A stretch of 64,000 bases of DNA from Pelodera strongyloides (lineage: Eukaryota > Nematoda > Chromadorea > Rhabditida > Rhabditidae): assembly GCA_036852015.1 (NCBI GenBank), contig JAANDG010000629.1, forward strand, positions 1-64,000, in the 5' to 3' direction. Shown piece after piece: positions 46,954-59,300 of the stretch. Positions within the stretch are counted from its first letter, which is position 1. Every line of letters begins with the position of its first letter. The notes beneath the pieces are model-generated. The model searched no databases and had not been told where the DNA came from. It worked only from the letters and a program-made list of their open reading frames with translations. The translations under genes were made by a program, and so were the position numbers.

Positions 46954-49900
46954 ATGGGGGACAATGCGGCCCCTCAAGTACGAATTTTCAACTATTTTCG
47001 TATATTTATTGCTTCATTCTTCACACCAAAGGATATATCATTGCCTTTAGCATCTCAGAAGTTTCTTTTTAATTTTATTAATTTAGCAGTACTAGCTCTA
47101 CTAGCGTGACTTCATGCCATGAACTAATGTTTAGGGCCAAGAGGAGGGTCCGCCAGTTCAATTCACACATAAAATCTTCAAGCGAGGCGACCAACTAAAG
47201 ACCGGCGGCAAAATGTGAGTCTTTATTTGCTAATACGGTTTATTATCTCAGTTCAACAAGTCCTGTGCATACGGAAGAAACTTACGATATAACTTACAAG
47301 TTTGCACCGTAAACCGCGTTACATTACAAGCAAAAGGTGTGGTGCTACATAGGAAATACGTCCTCGAGAATCTACCGTACTCACACTACACCATTTTATG
47401 ACTATGACGTCATAGTTTTTCGTTTCTCTTCCCAGTTGTGGTGTTACTGTGTATACGGTTAATTATCTCATCGCAGGTTAACAACTCCGGCATACGGTAG
47501 AAACTATGTTTCAAGTTTTCTGAAGTTGCTTGTGCTCACACAACACCGTATTATGAAAATAAAATAAGTAAACAATTCAAAGGTGGGTCGAACCCGATCC
47601 ATATTTATCTTTCCTCTATTTCAGCTTTGAAGTCGAAGAACTGGTGAGATATGGTGAATTTGGTGACTCCTACCGTGTTCGACTACAAAGCATCGGCACA
47701 AGGCACTACTTGCTCACCGAAGCCGACAACGCTCTGCCACATCATAAACATCTCAAGGTGAGCTTGTGCTGGTGCTGATTCGAAACCATTCGAAACCGTA
47801 TTTGGACCCTTTTACAGGACCAAAATTCACTGAGTATTTGGGGAAAAATGCGTGGTCCTGCGTAAATGTAATGTAAGTAAAAATGTAATGTAAAAATGTA
47901 ATGTAATGCGTAATGTAAAAATGCGTGCGTAAAAAAACTAGTAATTGTAAAATACCTTTGTTAAATGTTCTTTCCAGCTAACAAATAACAACGTTCTCTA
48001 TTTCTAGACACTCGCTGAACTGTGGACCGAACTCGAAGGGAAAAAGGAAGAGGTTATAAGACACTACTTGTTGTACGTTGTTTCTGCTTTCCTCCTTATT
48101 TCTGTCCGCTTAAATGTTCAGGGGAGATTGTAAGATCGAAGTGACTAAGATCCAATGACTTTCTATGAAGGTATCGAGTAATTTAGAAAGGGACAGGCCC
48201 GCAAAGTAAACCTATATTTACGATACGTTCATAATGACTATCAAATCAAGCATTTTTATTACAATATATACAACCTAAATTTCACATTTATTTGCCATGG
48301 AAAACTTTTTTACGATGCGCTCAGCTTAAATGTATACCATACATAAAGCCGCAAGTATCCTTGTCGTCTATGCAAATTTATCTTGAAATTATAATGCGAT
48401 TAAATTTATATATATACCAGACGGCTCACGCCGCCTGCGGCGACTTACATGGAAATATCAAATATGATTGGCTTAGCATGGGCATACTTATATACAAAGT
48501 TTCAAACGTATCATAAGAAATTCACATAATATAAAACAATTGCGTATGCATACTTCGATATTGAGCTGCGAAACTCTTTTTATACCCGAACACGAAATTT
48601 GCATTTCCGTAACGCACATCGGTATGCAAATTAGGCTACAGTTACTCTTTTATATAATAAGATATAGCTTTGAAATTTTTATATATATAGATTTGCATAT
48701 ATAGCTTTGAAATCTGCAGTTTTATGGTATACATATGCGTTGAGCGCATTGGAAAAATGTTTTCCAGGGCGAATAATGGTGAAATTTAGTTTGTATATAT
48801 TGTAATAAAAATGCTTGATAGTCATTATGAACGTATCGTAAATATAGGTTTACTTTGATGGGCCTGTCCCTTTATTAAAACAATGTAATTTTAATTTCCT
48901 GACCATTGAATTACTCGTCCGCGAGACCTGACTTGTGCCGACGACGCTCTTTGGGACTAGCCTTGCTGTTAAATTTTGTAGTTCGGACGAGCTCAAAAGG
49001 AGGGCCCTGACCTGACGAACGTTCTATACGCACACATGGAGTAACATCCATGATAGGTGATAAAGGCAAAGTCCTAAACGACGTATGACCAATCGATCGA
49101 CACCGATTATCGATTGATATTTAGAAAAGTGGCCGAAGGTCACGAGGGCAAGATGCAGTACGTTGTTTGTCAACACGTTGGTCCGACGCTTCCAAATTTG
49201 CGCAGATATTATTTACACGCAAACTTACCGTAAGTTATTTGCTATGGCACTAAGTTACCAGCAGTTTATGTATACTTGCAAGCCTACAACATCTAGCTGA
49301 ATATCAACGCTGACTTAAGCATAACTGGCATGCTTTTATTTTACGTACTTATTGGCGGTTGCTTATAACATTTCTAGAAGTTTAAAGCGTTATAACACCC
49401 GGTTTTTGCGGCCGGCATATGTCTCAAAGCCAGTTAACAAAAAAAACAGAGATCATGGGCAAATTTCATATACATAATGAATGGTGTGTTCAGAGCTGGT
49501 GATGCTATAGACGTGGCTATCCAAACCTATCTCGCAGTCGAGCATTTGCACCAACTTGGCTTTGTGCACGGGTTGGTTTATCGATTAATTTTCGCCCTTC
49601 GCATGCCAATTCACACGTGCCTGACCTCTTACACCGAAAATTATTCACTATTATTTATTTCAGAGATCTCTCGCCGGCAGCATTTTGTATGGGTATGAAC
49701 GAACAGGAGAACTTGGTTTATATGGTACATCTCGGACGGCTACGACGGTTCACCGATAAAGCTACCGGCAAGCCATTGTAGGAATTTCAATACTATTTAT
49801 TTTGCGATAATTTGACTCTGAAATAGGATTCGTGGACGACAACTATCTAACATGATAGTTCAGCCCAAACATACACCAAGTATTAATGCTCATAGTATAG

Positions 49901-52900
49901 TGCCGACCTAATATACCAAGTGAAATTAATTTCCTACAGAAAACAGCGACCAAAGGCCTCGTTCCTCGGCAATCTCATTTACTGTTCACGTGCCACACAC
50001 AGAAGACAGGACTACGGACGGAAGGACGACTTGGAAAGCTGGTAGGAATATATTCCGATGTAATCAACTTGAGAGCATATATCTGTCGAGTCGATGTCTA
50101 AACCTACATCTCATCCTTAGCGTAAACCTATTCCTTCCTATTTATATGTTTAACCAGTCTGCATTCCATTTTATACTCCTTTTGTACCGCGTACGTGTTG
50201 TTGAGCAGTTTAACGGGGCGATGTTGACCTTGACTTTTCAACTTTTTTAGGCTCTACTTGGTCGCTGATATATTCGACGACGCGCAGCCGCCATGGAAGC
50301 CGCGTTGGCGATGGAAGCCGAAGCCTGAAGATGACTTGTTGAAGAAAAAGGAGGGACTCTTTGCTAACCAGAGTAGGTTGGAAGAGGGCCAGAAGAGATG
50401 AAAGAGAGAAAGTCATTAAAGAAAAGGAGAGTAATGCGTCGAGAGAGATAGAGATAGATAGAGAGGGAGAGAGAGAGATAGAGATATAGAGAGTTTGCAA
50501 TCACCAACAAAAAATCGTCGTGTGGTAAAGTATCTGATCTAATTACATGGTTCACAAGTGTCATTTAGAATCAGTGGTCGATAACTTTTTCAAGTTCACT
50601 CCGCATGAATTCCAACCAATGTTGGAGCAGATTGAACGCCTCAGTTTCGACTCGCTGCCCAACTACCTTGTATTCAGGACCATATTGTCTGAAGTGGTGA
50701 GATTACTTGATGAGATAGATAAAAGAATACGTAAAAGAAAACGGGAGGAATATTAGAGAGACAGGGACAGGAGAGGAGTGACAGAGAAAGCTAGCAGGGC
50801 ACGAGGATTTAAATAAAATCACTTATTGATACGTGGACCATAGAAATCGCCATTGTATAGTAGCTGAATAGTTCTAATCTGCCAAGCTTTGGCAAGATGA
50901 GTATCGCGGCAGTAATCCAATACTATACCTTCAACGTTTGGCAAGTTTATTTATGTTTCACTTTCAGAAACAAAAGGTTGACAAAGGCAAGAAACCAAGG
51001 TGGACTGGGCATTCCATTGCCAAGATCAAATACCCGAAGTTGAAGAGACCGACTCCCCCGGGCGGAGGCAGCTCCGATAGGAATAAAAGGAAGAGTAGGA
51101 AGGTCTGTAGAGTTATTGGATATGCTTCATTGATCGATTGGTTGATATATTGACTGAATGAATGATAGGTCTATGTTGATCACTGTACAGTGTTTTCATG
51201 GAGTTTTTCTGCATGAATGGTGCCAGAATGGTGATATTATAAATAGTGGAAATCAATAATATTCAGGGCGGTGCGAGCATTATGAAGACATCAACCGGTT
51301 CAGACGATGACCAACTGAACACTGATATTACCGGAGCGGTGAGTACTATGAATGTATGTTTACTTTTTTTAAATTTCCATTAAACGGGTCAATATTTAAA
51401 AAAGTATCTTTACAAAAAAACAGCGTTAAATACAGTTTTTCGTTTTCAGCTTCATGTAAAAACTGAATTTTCTATTGAATAAACATTCGAATTAGAGTTA
51501 TAAGTAGAAATTGTGTCTCAACGCGAAAGCGCCTCCCAATTTAACTGGGGATGGATTTCTGCGGAAAACAATGAGTGACCCAGAAAACAAAAATACTATC
51601 GTGTATCATTAAAAACGGTTCATTTTCAGAGTCGTAACACGGGCACAGGGTTGGACACTACTGGTACCGGCTGTGGTTCGAGAGAGACCGTAAACCCGAT
51701 TAAAGGCAGGAGACATGCCAGGAAAAAGGTTATTTCTAACAGTTTCTTTTACTTACTGAAGGTTTGTGGCACGTAAATTCGCTTATTATCTTATTCTTAT
51801 TTCTGTAATTCTACTGTAATCACATGGTACTCTACAAATCGATAATTCTGGTTTCATATCCGGTCGACACCTCACCCAGTCAATCAGGTATAATCAATAG
51901 AATACCAATCAAACAATTAATAATCAATCAATAAATCGATATTCCAGTTGCCCAGAAGAAATGAAGACGACGAGGACGAACCACAGCAAATGGCGAATAG
52001 TGATGGTATCTTCATAGAATCTTTACTGATCGGGAGCAAACAGCATTCCACAACATTTATTATTCCCAACCTATCATAGCTTTCTAAAACATGGTGTCTC
52101 GCACCTTGCACTTAGAAATCTCATTAAATTAGGCTTCATTGGATTCTCTAATAATCAGTGATACGTCGGCAACTGGAGCAATTGGGGTGAATAAATAAAA
52201 AATCTATTTCCCTTTTGTAGACAACCCCCTCCCAAAGAAGAAACCCAGCACTGAGGGTGATATCGGAGAAAATGAGGATGTAAGTTTTGTTATTTATAAA
52301 ACGAGATATTTTTGACATTATGCCTATCATGTTATCATGTATTCCGGAATCTTTTCGTGTAGCGAGCAATAACGCCTAATAATGTCTTCTTAGTTCAAAC
52401 CCCAAAGGTGCAGCTAACTTTTACCTCGCTTGTGCATAAAGAGAGGAAGTGCGTAAGTTGAGTATGTGGACATCATAGGGTTCTGCTGTATGGAACGTGG
52501 AATGACAAAGAATGCTGCACGATTGTGCAGAAGCGCGCAGCAACTTCCGTGATTTAAAGGATCGCAGTCACTTCAATTTCGTCTTTTTACTTCAATTTTC
52601 AATAAATATAAAAAGGTACCTAGAAAAATACCTATCCAATACCGATTTACGGAGCATTTATCACAGGGAAAGAAATCCCTTCGGTTGAGTTTTGATTTTA
52701 AACAAAATGGGGTGTTTTCTAAATTGCAGTGGGACTTGGCCGGTTGCCAATGATGACAAAACAAAGAAAAACCGGGGAAGAGGGAAAGTGTCTGCTCTAC
52801 TGTCTCAGTTGTCGTTGTTATACTGTACCTTATTAAAACACAACCGAGGGGATTTCTTTCCCTGGGTTAAATTTTCAGTAAATTGACACAGTAAATGTTT

Positions 52901-54963
52901 TTTCTATGTACCTTTCTATGTTTATGGATAATTGAAGTAAAAATACGAATTTGAAGTGACTGCGATCCTTTAACAAAACCACGTGTCATATCGCTTTAAA
53001 ATGGAAACCCACATACAGGACGCGGATGAGGAAGGTGCGGCTCGGAAGCGTAAACCGGTTCCGGTTCCGATCAAGAAACCCAAGCGGAAGTCCAGTCCCT
53101 ATGGACGTCTCGATGACGATGATGACTGGAAGGATGACGAGGACGAGGAACAGAATGTGACTGGCGGCGGAGTCAATACATTTTTGTACTTTGTAGTTTA
53201 TACTTTATATTCCCATGTCAATGGATTTATTCCAGAAAACGTTCAACCCAGTACCGAGGAACTAACATTCACCACTTTCAGGGCGAAGGAGCAGGCGGCA
53301 CTTCACAAATGGCACCGGTTAAGAAGCCGGCACCAAAGCCAAAACCTCAACCAACCCCAAAGCCGCGAGCCCGTTCGAAGGTGAGACAAATTTGTGCGCA
53401 GAAATTCGCCAAATGTTCGCGTACGCGCGCGGATCTTCAGCCTCCTCGAATCCAGTCGTTGCTTATTTGAGCTGTATACTATCGCCATTTTATCAAATGA
53501 TCAAATGACCATAATATCATTTTTTTGCACTTCACAAAACATGACATCCGCAGCGGTCCTGTGAAGGGTCCCAGATGACAAACCTCGACGTTTTCAGTGT
53601 TTCAGTAAGTGAATCAGACCCTTTAGTGAAAAGAAACAAGTTTAGGCGTCAACCACGGAGAAAACACGTAAACCAGCGCCGCTCAAGAAGAAAGTTGTAG
53701 TGAATGAGGACGACGAATCGGTTCGTAATGAGGTACATTACTTTTACTACATTATTTTTATTATTTGCCTTATGTCAATTATGTAAGGTCATTTAAATAC
53801 TTAATGACTGAACTAACAAATAATTTTTATTTGCAGGACAGCGATCCGAACCACAGTAATCCTGGGCCGAAAAATCCACCACCACGCAAGAAGGTAATGG
53901 TAATGGGGTTTCCAAGTATGCTGAAAATTTACCGTACCTTGGACCTACACAAGAATATTTTTTCATTTCATTTTATATATGCAGGTTTCGTGCAGAAATA
54001 TGGTAGTATTGACAGAATCAAACCGAATTTTTGGGTTACTTGGAAACCCCTTTATGGATTTACGAAAAAAAAACACATGGTCTACACTACATACAGTAGT
54101 GGCTAAGATTCAAAATGTAACGATGATGTTGAAAATTGACACGATTAAGAGTACAACAACAAAAAAACTAATAAGAAAAAATAAACGTTAACTTATTGCT
54201 AATGACACACTGCTCCAGCCCCCACCAGTAACCAAGAAGGCGTCGAAAGAGAATACGAACGAACAAGACGATAAGGATGCCCCGTATGATAATGTGGAAG
54301 GAGGCGGAGGAGGAGGCTCGGACAAAAAGGTGGTACGTTAGCTTTCCCAATATCCAGGATGTACCGAGTCCAAGTCCACAAGTATCTTGTATCTTTTTGC
54401 TACATAAACTTTATATTTGAATATATGTACTAACTACCCAGCTATGCCTGTTCCAGCAGAAGAAACCGTCGAAAGTAAACGAGGACGAGGAGGACTTGAA
54501 GAACAATTCAAAGGACGGGAAGAAGAAGGTAATAAAGCACGGTCCAAATCGGATCGATGTTGGGACTCAGGACCCTGCTTACTGCTTAAACTTAAGATTA
54601 GATGGATGCTAAACTTAAACTAATTATACTTCCTCACTAACAATAAGAACCTTGCTAAGAAACTTTCCAGAAACCGCCACGCAAGAAATCGTCAGACGAC
54701 GACGACGATCAGAAACCAGAAGCTTCCGAACCCAAGGGAAAAGAGGGCAAAGGACGTGCTACGCGGAAGGTAAGAAAGAATCATAAAACTTAGCTCTATC
54801 GGATACAGAGCGTGATACCGCCAACGATAGTGACAATCGGCAACTAGGTTCGATGCACGACCAAGCCGTCCCGTACTTTTGTGAGAAAACACAATAACGT
54901 GCCACAACTTCCACTTGCAACAAAATACAAACAATTTAAACACAATCCCAATTTCAGGCATAG
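46954..54963 (+). CDS. CK1/TTBK-like pseudokinase with long Lys/Asp-Glu-rich tail
   Basis: Exons: 46954-46977, 47135-47214, 47625-47757, 48008-48072, 49125-49229, 49494-49571, 49664-49777, 49940-50041, 50251-50372, 50569-50696, 50968-51102, 51267-51338, 51630-51728, 51948-52005, 52221-52279, 53019-53156, 53282-53380, 53646-53732, 53837-53893, 54219-54329, 54457-54528, 54671-54769, 54958-54963. Phases agree throughout; product about 680 residues. Residues ~20-317 follow the casein kinase 1 fold: LRRYY, AVEHLHQLGFVHG, GRKDDLESW, FTPHEFQPMLEQIE. Catalysis looks lost: glycine loop RYGEFGDSY, no Lys at the AIK position (HYLLTE), HRD-K-N replaced by HGDLSPAAF, and DFG replaced by HLG. The tail (~318-680) alternates Lys/Arg-Pro and Asp/Glu runs (PRKKSSDDDDD). 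It is likely a scaffold or nuclear factor (inferred). Introns carry MITEs. Confidence 0.85.
48187..48873. mobile_element. MITE family D, copy 2
   Basis: The ends gaaagggacaggcccgcaaa and tttgatgggcctgtcccttt are inverted over ~110 bp, including tacgatacgttcataatgac and its complement. The interior ~300 bp contains a second dispersed repeat (ctacagttactcttttatat), also found at 12985-13012 in reverse. Located in an intron of the pseudokinase gene. Confidence 0.88.
50404..50495. repeat. GA-rich microsatellite
   Basis: gagagagatagagatagata type repeats in the intron after the exon ending at 50372. Confidence 0.9.
52554..52972. mobile_element. MITE family G (aaaggatcgcagtcacttca)
   Basis: TTAA-flanked, ~419 bp. 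The ends aaaggatcgcagtcacttca and tgaagtgactgcgatcctt are perfect inverted repeats. A second arm (gggaaagaaatcccttcggt) is mirrored at 52845-52866. It sits in the intron between pseudokinase exons 52279 and 53019. Confidence 0.88.
53899..54052. mobile_element. MITE family E
   Basis: ggggtttccaagtatgctga...ggttacttggaaacccc gives clean inverted ends. The body matches 42505-42667 closely. Located in the intron after the exon ending at 53893. Confidence 0.82.
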
Positions 54964-56394
54964 TGAATACCTTTACCACTTCTCATCCAAATCTTAATTC
55001 CGCCTCGTCCATGTCAAGAACCATCGCCTCATCCATCACGAGAACGTTCATCGCTTCCTTCTAATTTCGCTTTGTGGCTCTGCGTCTTTTCTCAACCAGT
55101 TCCAAGTAAAAATAATGTTAGGCTCTAGCAAAATTTTCATGCACAATTAGCACAAAAGGCCCGTTGTCTACCATAGTCTATCATCGTACACAAGCTAGGT
55201 TCTTCCCTAGAAATATTTCTTAAACAACGCAGCTCTGCATGCACCCACCTATAGTTTCATTAATGTACAGTACTCGCATTAAATCACCCCATGTTAAGAA
55301 TAAATATATTTCTGCATAACTGTGCATGTACTCCTCCAGACTGAAAATGAAGGGAAAAAATAAACAAGGTCCAAAGTTGTTTATATTATATAGATCCTGT
55401 ATCCAAAGCAAAAAAAAATCATAATTCATTAAAAAAAGAAACATAGACTACAGTACATAGACTACCAAGCATACCCAAAGGCCAAAAAAAAATACAGTTC
55501 GAAATAGAAATTTACTACTGTTTAACCTTCTATAATAATGTTATATGTATACGCTGAATACAGTTACTTGATAGAAACAAATCACAGAAGACTTTCTTTC
55601 ACAAGCACACTCGACAATGCAGAAATAACACGAACAATTTGTTATTCATTTCATTTCTGCATGTTCAGAACACGAACAGACACAAAGCCCAGTTATGCAA
55701 ATTCAAGTTAAACCATTTTTATGGGTCTGTCCCAATCGTGGCCCGGTCTCTCCCTTGGTGAACTTATATTATCCAGAAAGTTCCCCAAAGGTAGGATTTA
55801 CAGTGATGATACATACAAGGGGCAACTCCTGGTAATATAAAAATAAAAAGGTCTGCAAATAACAAATGACAAGAATACCGGACGAAAGAATACAATAGGG
55901 CTTAGGTGATATCGTTAAGTACTCAAAAGCTCCCATAAAGAAAAAAAATAAGTACACAACAGCATTGTGAATATTATATGGATCAGGGGCAAGCTAACCA
56001 CTGATACTAATCGATTCAAGAAAGAATAAAAAGACGCATCAAATTACAGATCTTTGATACAAAACATCAAGGAATGATAGAAATCAAGACAAACAGGAAA
56101 TTGTCTCTACTAAATAAACACTCACAACAAAAAAGGTACGCCTTGTCGGCCTTGTGGAAGAAAAAAATCAAAAGAGGAGTAGACTTACCAAACATCTACT
56201 TAGTATTACTACAGTGATATTGTACTACAGAAAAGCTAAAAAACAATCATGATATACTTAGTGTTTCACTACTCATTTCCTTGGCTACGCAAAAAGAAGC
56301 AATGATTACCTTAACGTACCATAACGATATAGGTTAGGTTACTGTGTGATCACATTTGCATGAACGAGAACTTATCGAAAAGGGCCATATTATC
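54964..56394. other. Convergent 3' region between pseudokinase and ubiquilin
   Basis: The region contains the 3' UTRs of the two convergent genes. It is AT-rich with many A runs. I see no exon, tRNA or clear repeat in it. Confidence 0.5.
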
Positions 56395-59300
56395 TTACAT
56401 TTGTCCCAGCAAGCGTTCCACAGCTGCATTCACGTCTCCGAATGTGGCGCGAAGTGCTAAAAGATACAAATTTGTAGTAATAAAAAAATTTACGCTCCAG
56501 TACAGACCAGTTAAAACAAGCGGTGGAAACACGGACGGTCAACACATTTTTAAATTATCCATTTAAGAAACACCTGCCATTTTACACACAAAAAGTTCCA
56601 CACAAAGGAACAAGGTCTTCGGAGGAAGGCTCTTAGGAGGGGGAGGAATCTTTACAACATTACATAATAATATGCATAATTTTATCTTCTATCAGTGGTA
56701 GAATGTACAGCCCGCCCTTCCATTCAAACACCCATGTATTTCATCCCCAAGTTACCCAGTACGGTCGTGTTCCATATATTGTCAACAGGTAGCTCAAAAG
56801 CAGATCAATCATTCTAATATGCATATCTCACCTGCAATGTTTGCCGCCCGGTTAGTGAAGCCCATGTTTGCCAACTGTTCCAGCTGGTTAGCATACTGGG
56901 TCTCGGGATCAACGGCTGGCCCGCCACCGGCACCCAGGCCTGCACCTGCCCCGCCACCCTGCAAATAAACCGCATACGAATAAAGTAGCAAATATACTCG
57001 TAGTATAAGAGTGAGAAAAAAAAACGGACAAACCAAAGATTTATATATGGTCCCCCTATTATAACCGTTTTTATGTTCAACTTTTGGTCACGTAAATAAA
57101 AATGCTAATGATAATTGAAATATACATTGTATATGAACATAACATAACGATGCCATAGGAAAAAATCAGAGAAATAGCAATTTGGGTCACTATCTAATCA
57201 AGGTTCAAAGAAGGCCGTCCCCATATTTGATATCATACAATATACAAGACTGGAGAAAATAAACTCAAACGAATATACATTAAACGTATGGAGAAAATCA
57301 ACCAAAACGCAAAAAGGACAACTCAAATTATGCTAATTTCCAAGTACCGTAATAACACTCACCATGCCCATGCCTTGGAACATTTGGTTGAGCATCGCAA
57401 ACTGTTGAGCATTGGCCGATGTATTACCGGCCGCATTCGCACCTCCGCCGCTGAAATTTTGAATTTTAACGACATACACAGAAAGCAGCCAGAGCCAGAC
57501 TGGTCAAACTCTGTAGTTTCGTCCAGATTAATCCTACCAGAGGCGATAAGCTTATTGCTTATGGTGGAAATCCGTACCTAACGTTTTACTTTTTCTTTCC
57601 TAATTCAGTTCCTTTCAAATTCAAGCACAGAATCCCCTGAAAGAATCATCGTGCTAGTCCCAATTAAAACATAATCTTCCCGCAACACTCCGACTTTCCC
57701 ACGTTTTAATGCCACGTCCGAAAAAAAAGTGTCTCGTCGTGTTAGGCCAAATACATTAATAGTTTTACAATGGCTATAAAACGTTAGCAATTGTACTTCC
57801 TACGATACTATATATAACCCCGCTAATAGACTATAAATGGTATAGAGTGCAATATATCATTGAAATTTTTTTACACATTTACTATTTACACGTAAATTTA
57901 ACGTGCAAAAAAGGAATCCCATTTACTAGTCAAGACAAGAAGCAACTGCAGCACAGTGAAATGTGAAGCAAGCATAACATATCATACCTGGCTGTATTCT
58001 CAGTTGACGCTCCTCCAGCTGCAGCTGAAGCAGCACCCGCTCCTGCTGCCAAACCACTAAAAATAAATAGTAGTTTTTCTTTTGCTCCACTAAAAATCTT
58101 AGTAAAATTTTTTGCGCAATCTCTAAACCTCCCTAATGAAAACAGTACAGTATACCTACATATTTTGAGAGTTAAGCTCCCACTCCCAACACAATAGATA
58201 ATCAAAACAACAGGCTTCAGTGTTCAAGCACAACTCTTTCTGCTTTCAAACTCAGTCAAAGAGTTCAACCAATAAGGGCTTAAAATACAGTATACAGTCT
58301 ATCAGTTGTGTTTTAGCTTCAGTTGTTTTTTTTTGATACCGTACCCCAGTAGTTCGGGAGCCTCGGCCCGGAGGATCTCGGTTCCCTGCTGGATCATTCG
58401 CAGTGCTTCCTGTACACGCGGGTTGGTCATCGAACGAATTGTATTCGGATTGCTCATCTGCAAAAGAGTTGGAATGGAAAATCAAAGTTCGGGTTCGTTC
58501 AACAAAACTCACAAATTCTCAAGTTTTTCAGTTTTTCTTAAGAAAACATTTTGCATAACATGAGCAAAAATCAGTTATAATATAGAAAGCGTATGTAATG
58601 TATACTATAAATATGGTACACCCGCCCTATTTTCAGAAAATAGCCACTAAGACTCATAATGAGTAATCAAGGCATATTCATAACAAATTCATTCCGATGT
58701 CATACTCATACCATTCGCAAGAAATTGGGCATTTGGTGTGTGAGTTGCTCGGCCAGCTGGGGATTGCCGCGAACCATCGGGTTCTGCTCCAGCATCTAGA
58801 AACAGAACTCGTCAAAAGGAATCAATCAGCAATGATAAAACACAATTCTCCTCTTCAACTGGCGTATAAATACTTGGATGCAGCACTTACAGATTCGGAA
58901 TATTAAATGCAACGTTTTAAGGTAAAAGAACTCGTGTTCAGCAACTATTCAACTTATGTGTGTTCACAATGATGGGTGCACTAATCAAATCATAAAATTG
59001 ATATTAAAATACACTAAACGAGATGCTTTCTAACCTAACGAAACACTAAAAATCTACGATGTTCTAAAATGTCAAAACGGATATGGGGATACGGCACATG
59101 GGCATACATAAGCACAAATTGCAAACTTGATAGCGAACTACCTTATACCTATAATCTATGCAGTTAATTAAAACGAGCAAACCTGCTGGACCATCTGCGG
59201 GTTGCTCGACATGGTCTGTTGCATCATATTCATCACATCGGGCGAGAACATTTGTTGCATCACTTCAGGAGTCATCATCTGTCTCATCAGGGAAGACATG

